Part shown: in pieces, positions 13,864 through 22,502 of the stretch
How positions within the stretch are numbered: position 1 is the stretch's first letter
How the letters are laid out: the number at the start of each line of letters is the position of its first letter
Origin: Erythrocercus mccallii
Lineage: Eukaryota; Chordata; Aves; Passeriformes; Dicruridae
Length of the DNA stretch: 64,000 nt
Reading direction: 5' to 3'
NCBI GenBank assembly: GCA_013397435.1
Contig: VZRG01001579.1
Coordinates: 37,391-101,390 of the forward strand
The notes under the pieces: model-generated
The model's database searches: none
What the model was told of the DNA's origin: nothing
What the model saw: the letters and a program-made list of their open reading frames with translations, nothing else
Position numbers and translations under genes: made by a program

Positions 13864-14363
13864 TTAAATAACTGAGAGAGTCCCTAGAATGCTTGAATAC
13901 AGAGTGCACTGAGGAATTTTCCTCTCAGTTGCTTCTGTGGCTGATAGTGTGGCTGATAGTGTGAAGAGGAGGTGTGCAGTATTCCCAAAAATACTGTGTG
14001 CACAGGGCTGAACCTTTCTTCCACAATGCTCTGGAATTTGCTGAGCTGTTTTTTTGTGTGGCCATTTGGGGAGGAAATGGTTTGATTTGAAAATGTCTTT
14101 ACCAGGTTTATGACTCCCTGCTTTGCTCTGAAGGACAGCTCCATAAATACTCCTGGCTCTGAGATCCCTCGCCAGGATCTCTGCAGGAGTGGCAGATTCA
14201 TCACCTCCCTTTTTGATCTTGGAAATGAATTGAAGTCCCAACTTCCAATGCAAATGGCTGTGATAGCAGCCCGTAATAATTGAGGTAACTCCAGAGCAGG
14301 CTTTGGGAGCATCAGATGATGGCAATGCCTTTGATTTACGTGCCACCTTTCATTCCCAGCCAT
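13864..14363 (-). other. Low-stop stretch with two overlapping minus-strand frames; not accepted as a gene
   Basis: Two minus-strand frames stay open through almost the same interval (13864-14346, 160 codons; 13884-14363, 159 codons). These are the longest open frames in the window. Neither product has a signal peptide, membrane segment, repeat or motif that I recognise. Composition is serine-, threonine- and lysine-rich without a pattern. A perfect 12-bp tandem duplication at 13936-13959 sits inside both frames. Simultaneous openness of two frames argues for chance or composition, not for a single coding sequence. No promoter or splice structure supports expression. Confidence 0.25.
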
Positions 14364-14640
14364 CTCAAAGCACCTATAATTTCTGGCAAACCTGTGCTGA
14401 GTTAATGGGTTATTTCAGAGTCTATTCAGCAATAACTGTAAAGTGCTCAGAAGGAAGACTGATTGATGGGTGAGATGGCCCAGAACTTTAATTATCTTAA
14501 TGAACAATTTTTGAACTTAACAGAAAGTCTAGCACTAACACAAGTGGAGCCATGAACTTTAATTCCACCACTCATTCCATTAAACCCTGAGCTCGGTGGT
14601 AATTTAAAGTCTTCTCTCTTGCTCTGTGTGTGTTTTTCAG

Positions 14641-14764
14641 AGGAGTCCACCGAGGCATTGCTGACACAGAACCACTTCTGCTCTGGAACATCCCACACCT
14701 GCAGAGAGCTCCAGGACCCTGTGACAAACAGCTGCTGATCCTGAGGAAACTGCTAAAAAAATGA
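14641..14764 (+). other. Weak candidate terminal exon after a strong splice acceptor
   Basis: A pyrimidine-rich run (about 14611-14637) ends in TTTTTCAG at 14633-14640, a strong-looking 3' splice site. In the frame starting at 14642 the downstream sequence is open for 40 codons and ends at TGA 14762-14764. The peptide is not recognised. It could be the last exon of an unannotated transcript or a chance match, since acceptor-like sequences are common. No polyadenylation signal is evident directly downstream. Confidence 0.15.
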
Positions 14765-15761
14765 TATGCAACGACAGAAGTTTACCAGGAGGAAAAAATA
14801 TTTAATGTATTCAGAATAGTTCTGGGAGAATTATTAACAGTCAGATATTAAAGATTCTGGTTCGACACCTGCTCTGTTGTTTTGCCTGTGATAGGAAACG
14901 GAAGTGGTAAATAGCTGAACCAGGGCAACAAGCAGCAGGAAAACAGCATGAAAGGCAAACAGATTGCTGTTGAGAAGATGGTTTGGGATGATTTTAGTGT
15001 GAAAGTTCCTTTAAAATTAGTAATTGTGATCACACATACATTGTCTGTGTCATCTACACCTCCTTGTACTCTTCTTATGCCTCTGTTATTGTACTTTTAA
15101 AGCTTAATCATTTTTCCACAGAAATTAAATTGTTATTAGCATCTGTTGTGTCTGCATAATTACTGTGCCTGTTAAAAGGCTTATTTCTATTATTTCCAGA
15201 TCCTTTCCACAAATCCTTACATTGGTAATTAGGGTATCTTGCAAATACTGGTGCTATGAAAAGGATCAGAAATTTTCAGCCTGAACCATCAGTTTCCTTC
15301 TGATGACTCATACTACAGGGGGTACCATAAAAATATTAATAATATTAGAAAAAAGCAATAATTCCAAACTGTGTTTTACTGTAGGTGTTGCCAAGGAGAT
15401 CCAGCCCTCTGAGTGACTTTAGGACCTGGGCTCCTCGTACCAACTACAGCAGAAATGTCAAGAACGTGATAATTTTTCGGCTAGAAAATATTTCAATGTA
15501 GCTTGTTCCACCTGTATTTTCATCCTGGAGATTGAGGAGGGATCAGAGAAGGCACCTGAGGGTGGGGGCTTGTGCCAGGAGCCCTTTCTGAGCAATAGGG
15601 AGAGTTGTGAAGGCTGACTTGGGGTGAAGTCAGTGAGTGTCCCCACGTGGCTTCCTGGGATTGCACCTCCTGGGTTTTCCCTGTGCCCGTGGGGAGCAGC
15701 AGGTGGGCACATCCCCAGAGTGACATTTCCACAAACGCATTCATATGCACTCTTCCTTCAG
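14765..15761. other. Non-coding stretch
   Basis: No gene or repeat recognised. A perfect match to the Pol III B-box consensus occurs at 14859-14869, but no A-box or tRNA fold accompanies it. A small frame at 15458-15712 (minus) shows nothing recognisable. Confidence 0.55.
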
Positions 15762-15874
15762 GCTTTAAAAACGTGGGGACACGGCTGGGATGCTGTGGGA
15801 AGTGCCCAGGCCGCAGAGCTGCTGGCCCTGCGCTCCCGCCTGGCGGGCTGCGCTGAGGAGCAGGAGCTCTGGGG
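15762..15874 (+). other. GC-rich, helix-prone open stretch; weak exon candidate
   Basis: After an acceptor-like sequence ending in AG at 15760-15761, one frame runs through GC-rich codons. Its translation is rich in Ala, Leu, Arg and Glu, such as DAVGSAQAAELLALRSRL, which would form an amphipathic helix. The stretch contains several CpG dinucleotides, unlike its surroundings. It lies within a 137-codon open frame (15624-16037). No convincing splice donor follows. The opposite strand is also open for 133 codons, so composition may explain it. No homologous family is recognised. Confidence 0.18.
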
Positions 15875-16314
15875 GGGCACTGCTCCCAGCCCAGGCAATC
15901 CTCATCCCTCAGGGACTGCAATGGGAGGCCTGCGGCTGTCTCTGTGCACGGCCTCTCCCCGTTGGCCTCTCACAGCTCTTCCCAAAGCCCATCCCAGGGC
16001 TGCTCTCCTGTTCTCAAGCCGTAATTCTGAGCGTTGAATTATCCTGCACAGATGTTTGCTGCTGTCTCAGCCTCTGCCAGCAGAAGGAAGCTTAACTGCC
16101 TCTTACTTTTATTCCCAAGGAAAAATGGCCAAAGAGTTTTGAAGCCCCTTTCAGCCAGGTTTAAGCAGTTTCACAATGTTTTCTACAAAAACCTGATGTG
16201 GGTCATCTCTCAGGAGCTTAGGGAGTGATGTGGAGCCTTTCCATTCCCTCCAGCCCTCCCAGCTCCCAGCCCTGCTGGGCCAATTCCCCACATCCTCAAA
16301 GGGGTGATGGAGCC

Positions 16315-16413
16315 ATGGCTTCACTGGTGCAGGATAAACTTCGGGGAACTGGGGCTGGAGGAAGTGGAAAAGAGAGATTTGAGCATCACCAGGAGCTGTA
16401 TAAGGCAGCAAAG
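16315..16413 (+). other. Weak candidate first coding exon: Kozak ATG to consensus donor
   Basis: An ATG at 16315 sits in a good Kozak context (GCCATGG). Its frame stays open for exactly 33 codons, to AAG|GTGAGT at 16413/16414, a consensus 5' splice site. The predicted peptide begins MASLVQDKLRGTG and is not recognised. The frame is also open upstream to 16225 and downstream to 16530, so neither boundary is forced by stops. No promoter or CpG island is evident, and no partner exon was identified. Confidence 0.15.
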
Positions 16414-16839
16414 GTGAGTGTCAGGCTTCTGGTGCCCACCTTGGGCTCCATCAGCTTTGGAGTGTGGAATTCAGGCTTCAGATTCTGTATTCCCCTAAAA
16501 CTTCAGATGTTCAAAAGTAACTCTGCCTGACAGATCTCTCAGTACAGATTATTCTGTCATTTCCTCTTGCTGTTTGCTGGTCTTTGTTGGTGTCTGCAGG
16601 CACGAACCTGTGGTCTGTCCTTTTGGTTTTGTGACATTTTCCTCTCCTCCTCAGCTCAGAGCAAAAGGGTCTTGCTACATTGGACAAATGTCCTTTTCTG
16701 AAATTCATTTTTCCTAAGACATGTGACCACAATGATCTCACTCTTTAAGAGGCTGGGCTGTGTGAAAGCTTGAGAGAGACAAAAAAAGCAGTTTCTGGAA
16801 GAACTGTTAAAAGATATCCATTTTTCACAACTATAATAG

Positions 16840-17260
16840 AACCTCATAATTAATTTAAATGGAATTTGTTTTCCATAACACAGATTTTTGGGTGTAAAGT
16901 ATGTCCTTTGAAAGAAGCAAGAGAAAACAAACTCTGTTATTTTTGATTACCTTTGTGTTTTGTTTTTTATTCATTATGTTAATTTTATGCTAATAACCTT
17001 CTTACATTAAGGTTCACTTTATACTGCATAAACTGACAAATAGAGCAATATTTATCAAGCATAAATATTAAAAACACTATAAAGACTTCTAGGCTTCTAA
17101 TTATTATGCTAATATATCTCTAAATTATTCTTGTATTACCACCCTACAGCTCACTGTGGAACATGACACAAAGATGGTAAAAATACCAAAATTCTATTTC
17201 TTAATGCTATTAATGAATCACATAGGAAGGCTGTCTATGAATTAAAAAAGCACCAGTTAT
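16840..17260. other. AT-rich block, candidate conserved non-coding element
   Basis: The block is very AT-rich but not simple-repeat sequence. It contains many TAAT/ATTA cores, several TATGCTAAT-type strings and no open frame of note. Composition of this kind is seen in conserved enhancers and also in neutral AT-rich DNA. Without a multispecies alignment the call remains inference. Confidence 0.22.
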
Positions 17261-18350
17261 AGCATTGTGGAGGTGAAGATATAGAATTCATTTCTTCTGG
17301 TGAGCTGTTGAGCTTTTGTTTATATTATCATAAATCAAGGAAATCCAAAGTGCTTTTTTGTCTTTGAAGTACAGGAAATCCCAATATATTGCACGGAAAT
17401 TTCCCTGATTGAGCAAATCCTTGGTATTTCTTTTCAGAGTGTGTGTTTGTTGGTGTCTGTTCAGATGGTGCAAGGCTGTGAGTTTTGGTCTCTCCTGATT
17501 TTGTGTTCCATCCCTGGGGAGAGATGGGCCCCAAATCTCAGATATCACATTTATTCTGAGGCAAAATCCCTCCTGTGTGTGGAAGAACTAATTCTCTCCT
17601 CTTTTTCCACCCAAATTTTTTTTCCTGAAGTTCTGTTTTTTAATAAACATTCTACTGGTTTTATGTTGGTTTAATTTATTTGGTTTTGTTTTGTTTTCAA
17701 TGTCTTAAATGTGGGCACTACAGATAGCAACAAAAATGCTTTTATGGCAGCTGATTTTTCAGTTAACTCTTTACTTGTACCATCTACAATGGAGCAGGCT
17801 TGGTGTTAATAGGATCCTTAAATCTCTACAGATAAATTCACTGCATGTCTCTTTGTAGGAGTCATTAACAATTGGAATAAAAGTGGTCTAAAGATAAGAA
17901 CTGAGTGTCCCAAGCACTGAACTGGCTCCCTCCCGGGGAGGTTCCATACCTGGGAGCCATGGGCAGTCACTGCTCTGTGAAGAACAGCTTTGATTCACTG
18001 CCAGTCATTTTGGACTGGGGGACTGTGTGCAGTGCATTATTATTAAGTGTCTTTTTAAAATAGAAACAAATTACTCTGCTGGGATATAGTGCTCTTGCAC
18101 AGACAGCTGCTCAGCTGACAATCACATCTTTAAAATGATATTATAGTACAAAATCAGTGCTGTGAAGGAGGGAAGGGTAGAGATGTGTCTCATTAGATAA
18201 CAGGTAAGGATTACACAGAGCAGCAGCAAAGTTAAACAGGGCTGAGGGTGATGGGGCTGCGGAAATGAGGGGCTGTGAGGGACCAAGCTCAGCCTGGGCT
18301 GAGCAAGCAGGGTCACTGAATTTACAGGAGGAAGGGAAAGGAAGCACTTT
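17261..18350. other. Non-coding stretch
   Basis: Nothing recognisable was found. Frames are under 90 codons. A T-rich run lies near 17610-17700. Confidence 0.55.
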
Positions 18351-18626
18351 TCTTGCATTCTTCTTTCAGAGTCTTCAGGGAAGTAGCTTGATTAACTCAC
18401 AGCTTTTCATTCCTTCCTTTGCGTGAGTGAGTGGACGTGCTGTGTAAGGATGGCTGTGACTCGGTTATGGAGGGAAAAGCAAATCAAAGACATTGAGTTT
18501 GTCTTTAGGGCACGTTTAAAGTGCAATACAGAGATGTGTGTGCATCTGGAAAGGAGCTGGTTTGGCGTGCTAGAAATTCAGGTTCTGTCCCTCTGAGCCA
18601 GTCTCCACATCAGGGCATTTCTGCTC
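18351..18626 (+). repeat. Direct duplication, copy A (uninterrupted, empty site)
   Basis: This ~276-bp segment recurs at 21481-21525 plus 22273-22502, in the same orientation and about 3.1 kb away. By eye the copies differ at about 16 positions, including a one-base indel, which is roughly 94% identity. Similarity stops abruptly at both ends. Copy A reads through GCTTGATTAACTCACAGC, where copy B is split by an LTR. It therefore preserves the approximate pre-insertion state. It may be a local segmental duplication or two members of a dispersed repeat family that I do not recognise. Confidence 0.88.
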
Positions 18627-20713
18627 TGTGCTGGGGCACTCTGGAAGAGTCAGAGGCTGCAGAGGAGCTGCCTCTCTTCCCTGCCCCTGTGCTCACTGTG
18701 CCTGAACACCTCACTCAGCACACACAGAGCCAGGCCCCTCACTGCCCCCAAAACTGAGCATGGCCACAAGAGCCTGAGGGAGAAAGGTGCCTTCAGACAC
18801 AACTGCCTGTGTGTGGTTCAGTAGAGAAAGATAAATACATAAGAAAGTATAGCCAGATGTATTGCTCAGCTGTGTCTGCATTGCTTCTTTTAGCTGTTCC
18901 ATGCTAATAGTTTGAAAATATAATCAAGTTTCTGGTGAAAAGGATTTTTTAAATTAAAAATCAGTACCTATTTTTGACCTGTGTAAGAATCCAAATAAAA
19001 TCCAATTGGTTGTTTTTGATGTTACAGCTCCCATTTAAGTGTTTAAGAAGAAAATATTCCTGCTGAGAACATTCAATATCAATCTTCAGTAACTAGTTGT
19101 AGTGTGAAATCTTGGTTTCTCTGCAGAGAACCAGTTTTTTTTGTCTGTCTCATCCAGATATTGATCCCTGTCTCCATCAGGGGAAGTCACCCTGACCTTC
19201 CCTCTCCAATCTTCAGCATCCCTGCCTGGCCCTGTTTATAATGAACTGCAGGGACAGAGTCATGGGCCACTGGTCAGAACCTAGTCCCCGGAGTGCTTCT
19301 GCCCAGTCCCATACTGATGTGAGTCTTTTGTACAAACCTGCCCTAAATCAAGAGGAGAAAACACTTTTTAGGTGGATTGAGCATTAATTTTGTACACGCC
19401 TTTACTTACAAACCACAGCATGGAAGAGTTCCCTTTTCAGGGGGGTCCTCAACCAACACTACAGTTTTGAGCAGGATTTTTGTGCTTCTTAAAAGTATAC
19501 CTGAATGCTGTGATTGGGAGACAATCTTAATTCCACAGGTAGCAGACAAACTTATCCTAAAACACTGCAACAACATGGAGAGAGGATTAAGGTCATCTGT
19601 CTGATGGTGAATCTGCTATATGTAGAATTCTCTTCTGTTTTGTAAATGTATCAGGAAAGCTGAGGTTTTTCCAACCTGAAATAGTGAGTGCATAATTAAA
19701 CAATCTCTGTCTATATGTGTGTGAGAGAGAGGGAGAAAAGAAAAAGGGATATTTTCTCCCTTTTTTCTTTTTGCACCAGTTGGCCACACAGATGAAAACA
19801 ACCCACAGCACAAAATAATTGTGAAATCAATCAGTAATCCAACAATCTTGAGCTCTGGGGTAACCTCCTAGGAAAGGAAAAAAGAAAGAAAACCACAATA
19901 TATTAAATACAAATCCTAAAAGATAGGTAATGTGCCAAAGAGGTTATTGCATTCAGGAGGCTTGATAAGGATGATTTAGCAGGGTGAAGAGATCACCTCT
20001 GCAGATCAGAGAGGGAAAGGACCAGGAGGAGATAAAAGGAGGAATGCACAATAAAGAGATAAATGAGCCTTATCTTCTTTGCACTTACCTCATGATTGTT
20101 AACATTTTGTTTTCTTTCCATAATCAAATATCCAAACCCTCAGATGCAGAGCACCCTGACCTTTGGTCTCTTCTGTAGTCCAGTAAAACCAGGACAAGAC
20201 TGGATGGAACCATTGGTGCAATTCAGCTCTTGTTTGTTTAACAACAAACACGTAACTAAAACAATTTTAGACTAAATGTTTGGGGGTCTAGTTGTAAGTT
20301 GTGATAAGTTCCAAATCCTTCTTTTGTTTCTGCAGGCAGATATTGGGCACAACACTTGTAAATGTATTTCTGCCTCAGACACTGGGCTGGGGGCTGTGAA
20401 CTCACAATATTGGCTCCTTCAGAAGCTCACTTGAATTTAGACCCCATCTGGATGCCAGTTCTGGAAGGATGTCTTGTACCTACCTACAGAGGGAAAGCTG
20501 CTTTTCAGAGGAGCTGGCTGTTTCTGTTGCTAGAAAACTCTGTAATTGCCTTGGTCAAAAAAGATTTTTTTCCAACTCCAAAATAGATGCCATATGCCAT
20601 AAACTGCGTATTTCCCATCACTGTTGTTTACAAATGTTCTAGAGTTTTTAGGGAATTTTTTAAAAGAGATACTTCATGAATTTTGCTGTCTGGTAAAAAT
20701 TGCAAGGGAACAT
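18627..20713. other. Non-coding stretch between the duplicate copies
   Basis: No gene recognised. A purine-rich run (GA repeats) lies near 19721-19748. Frames are short and overlap on both strands. Confidence 0.55.
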
Positions 20714-20906
20714 TTTCCTTTCCTTTCCTTTCCTTTCCTTTCCTTTCCTTTCCTTTCCTTTCCTTTCCTTTCCTTTCCTTTCCTTTCCTTTCCTTTCCTT
20801 TCCTTTCCNTTTCCTTTCCTTTCCTTTCCTTTCCTTTCCTTTCCTTTCCTTTCCTTTCCTTTCCTTTCCTTTCCTTTCCTTTCCTTTCCTTTCCTTTCCT
20901 TTCCTT
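20714..20906. repeat. Pentanucleotide microsatellite (TTTCC)n with one N
   Basis: About 38 nearly perfect copies of TTTCC, with the purine complement GGAAA on the minus strand. A single N at 20809 stands as an extra base between two complete units and shifts the period by one. It most likely marks an assembly join or unresolved base, so the true length is uncertain. The long Phe/Pro/Leu/Ser and Lys/Gly/Arg frames across it are artefacts of the repeat. Confidence 0.97.
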
Positions 20907-21480
20907 GATAATTGAAGTCTCATGGTTGTGTATTTTAAACATTCATTGGGTACCTGTTGTTTAAAAGTAAAAGTGGTACAGAAAATAACCATTTGGAGCA
21001 CATTGATAAATCAGACAGGTCTAAGTTAAAGAATCAGAATTCTGTTGTGCTTAAATGCAGAAACTGCCTGGAGCTTCATTCTGGGATTAAATTGGTCATA
21101 TATAGAATAGAAATTAATGCAGTTTTTATAAATACAACTTGAATCCACAGGCCTTTAATTAAAATGTATAGAACCATTTTATTAGGCAGTAAATATCTGT
21201 CTCAGTGTTCAAGTGAGCAGTGCTACTACATGAGAAATGAAGTACAAAGCTTGGGCAGGTTGGCGGAGAGGATATTAAATATGATGCTGAGGATATGGGT
21301 TTAATTTAAAGAATCATTTCTGTTGCACTCAGGACTTTATTTTTTTCATCTTACTTGACAACACAAACGTTTCCATCCATTTAATCTTCTTCCTTCTCAT
21401 CTCAGATATTCATATATTTGCATGCCCTCATCATGATAATATCCAGCTACCCCCCAAACAGAAATATCCTTTACAATTTC
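20907..21480. other. Non-coding stretch
   Basis: AT-rich sequence between the microsatellite and duplicate copy B. No gene or known repeat is recognised. Confidence 0.55.
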
Positions 21481-21519
21481 TCTTGCTTTCCTCTTTCAGA
21501 GTCTTCAGGGAAATAGCTT

Positions 21520-21525
21520 GATTGA
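21520..21525 (+). repeat. Target-site duplication, left copy
   Basis: GATTGA immediately precedes the LTR. Its partner at 22267-22272 is AATTGA, with one mismatch. A 6-bp duplication is typical of class II (beta/alpha-like, ERVK group) retroviral integration. Confidence 0.7.
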
Positions 21526-21781
21526 TGTAGGAGAAGGGAATACAGGTGACCTGACCCCTAATTAGTGACAGTTGTGTTAATTACCCAATATAGCCTTGCC
21601 CCTGATGAGTCACAGCTGTATCTAATAAAGATAAGTGTGATAAAAGGGAGTGGATGAGGAGGAATTGTGGAGGAGCAGCAGCCCTGAGAAAGGAGAGGAT
21701 CTGGGGAGAGAAGGCTCCTGGGGAGAGGGAATCACTGCTGTGAGGTCAATCTGGGTCTGCAGTTAGAGCCTGTTGGTGGAA

Positions 21782-22135
21782 CCTGCAGTCAGTCTGCACA
21801 CTGATTCCTGCAGTGTAGCTGGGTAAAAGCCTGCAGTCACAATCTAGCTGAGTAAAAGCCTGCAGTCGGGGCTGCACACTGATCCCTGCAGCCACAGTCT
21901 AGCTGGGTAAAAACCTGCAGTCAGGGGCTGCACACCAATCCCTGCAGTCATAGTCCAGCCAGGTAAAAGCCTGCAGTCGGGGCTGCACACCAATCGCTGC
22001 AGTCATAGTCCAGCCAGGTAAAAGCCTGCAGTCAGGGGCTGCACACCAATCCCTGCAGTCACAGTCTAGCTGGGTAAAAACCTGCAGTCAGGGGCTACAA
22101 GGCAAACCTACAGTAGGAGCTTCCTGCAGCCAGGG
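21782..22135 (+). repeat. Tandem array of 55-56 bp units inside the LTR
   Basis: The string CCTGCAGTC recurs at 21782, 21830, 21859, 21914, 21970, 22025 and 22081. The last four spacings are 55, 56, 55 and 56 bp, and the earlier ones are shorter and degenerate. Each full unit contains GGGGCTGCACAC, TCCCTGCAGTCA and a GGGTAAAA or AGGTAAAA segment. The array sits upstream of the polyadenylation signal, probably in U3 or R. Repeats in retroviral U3 often act as enhancers; that role is inferred here. Some adjacent units resemble each other more closely than distant ones. Confidence 0.88.
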
Positions 22136-22177
22136 TTAGTGAATAGTTGGAGTCAGGATGGCTGAGCTGTAAAAAGG

Positions 22178-22183
22178 AATAAA
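22178..22183 (+). promoter_or_regulatory. Polyadenylation signal of the LTR
   Basis: AATAAA lies 83 bases before the LTR end and is followed by a T/G-rich stretch, the arrangement expected at the R/U5 boundary. Another AATAAA at 21624-21629 is too early in the element to be the R-region signal. Confidence 0.6.
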
Positions 22184-22266
22184 CCAGGACCATTTTTGTG
22201 CTGTGATTAACAAGAAGTCTGTGCCTTGCCTCCTTTCTACCCTCTAACAAGAGGGCTGCTGCAACA

Positions 22267-22272
22267 AATTGA
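22267..22272 (+). repeat. Target-site duplication, right copy
   Basis: AATTGA directly follows the terminal CA of the LTR. It matches the left copy GATTGA at five of six positions. Comparison with copy A (GATTAA) suggests that the left copy is closer to the original state. Confidence 0.65.
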
Positions 22273-22502
22273 TTCACAGCTTTTAATTTCTTCCTTTGTG
22301 TGAGTGAGTGGATGTGCTGTGTAAGATGACTGTGACTCAGTTATGGAGGGAAAAGCAAATCAAAGACATTGAGTTTGTCTTTAGGGCATGTTTAAAGTGC
22401 AATACAGAGATGTGTGTGCATCTGGAAAGGAGCTGGTTTGGCGTGCTGGAAGCTCAGGTTCTGTCCCTCTGAGCCAGTCTCCACATCAGGGCATTTCTGC
22501 TC

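Larger units (their letters stand above)
21526..22266 (+). mobile_element. Solo LTR of an endogenous retrovirus, probable class II
   Basis: A 741-bp element begins TGTAG and ends CAACA, with the canonical TG...CA termini of retroviral LTRs. It is bounded by a 6-bp target-site duplication with one mismatch and interrupts a locally duplicated sequence. Internal signals fit U3-R-U5 order. An AP-1 site TGAGTCA lies at 21606-21612, a TATA-like GATAAAAG at 21639-21646, a tandem array at 21782-22135, and AATAAA at 22178-22183 followed by a T/G-rich stretch. No gag, pol or env sequence lies on either side, so it is a solo LTR left by LTR-LTR recombination. The family name is not known to me. Confidence 0.85.
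21481..22502 (+). repeat. Direct duplication, copy B, split by an LTR insertion
   Basis: The two arms, 21481-21525 and 22273-22502, together equal copy A (18351-18626) in length to within about one base. They align at roughly 94%. The interruption is the 741-bp LTR at 21526-22266 plus one copy of its target-site duplication. Joining the host flanks and removing one duplication gives GCTTGATTGATTCACAGC, against GCTTGATTAACTCACAGC in copy A. The LTR therefore inserted after, or independently of, the duplication. Confidence 0.87.

Noticed and set aside
14859..14869. Perfect Pol III B-box match GGTTCGACACC
   Set aside because: No A-box at the right spacing and no cloverleaf fold around it, so not a tRNA or a tRNA-derived SINE.
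20624..21001. Long frames of Phe/Pro/Leu/Ser or Lys/Gly/Arg repeats
   Set aside because: They are translations of the (TTTCC)n microsatellite in several phases, disrupted by the N at 20809.
21782..22135. Regularly spaced repeat resembling a CRISPR array
   Set aside because: The units are contiguous tandem copies with no unique spacers, and they lie inside a vertebrate LTR.
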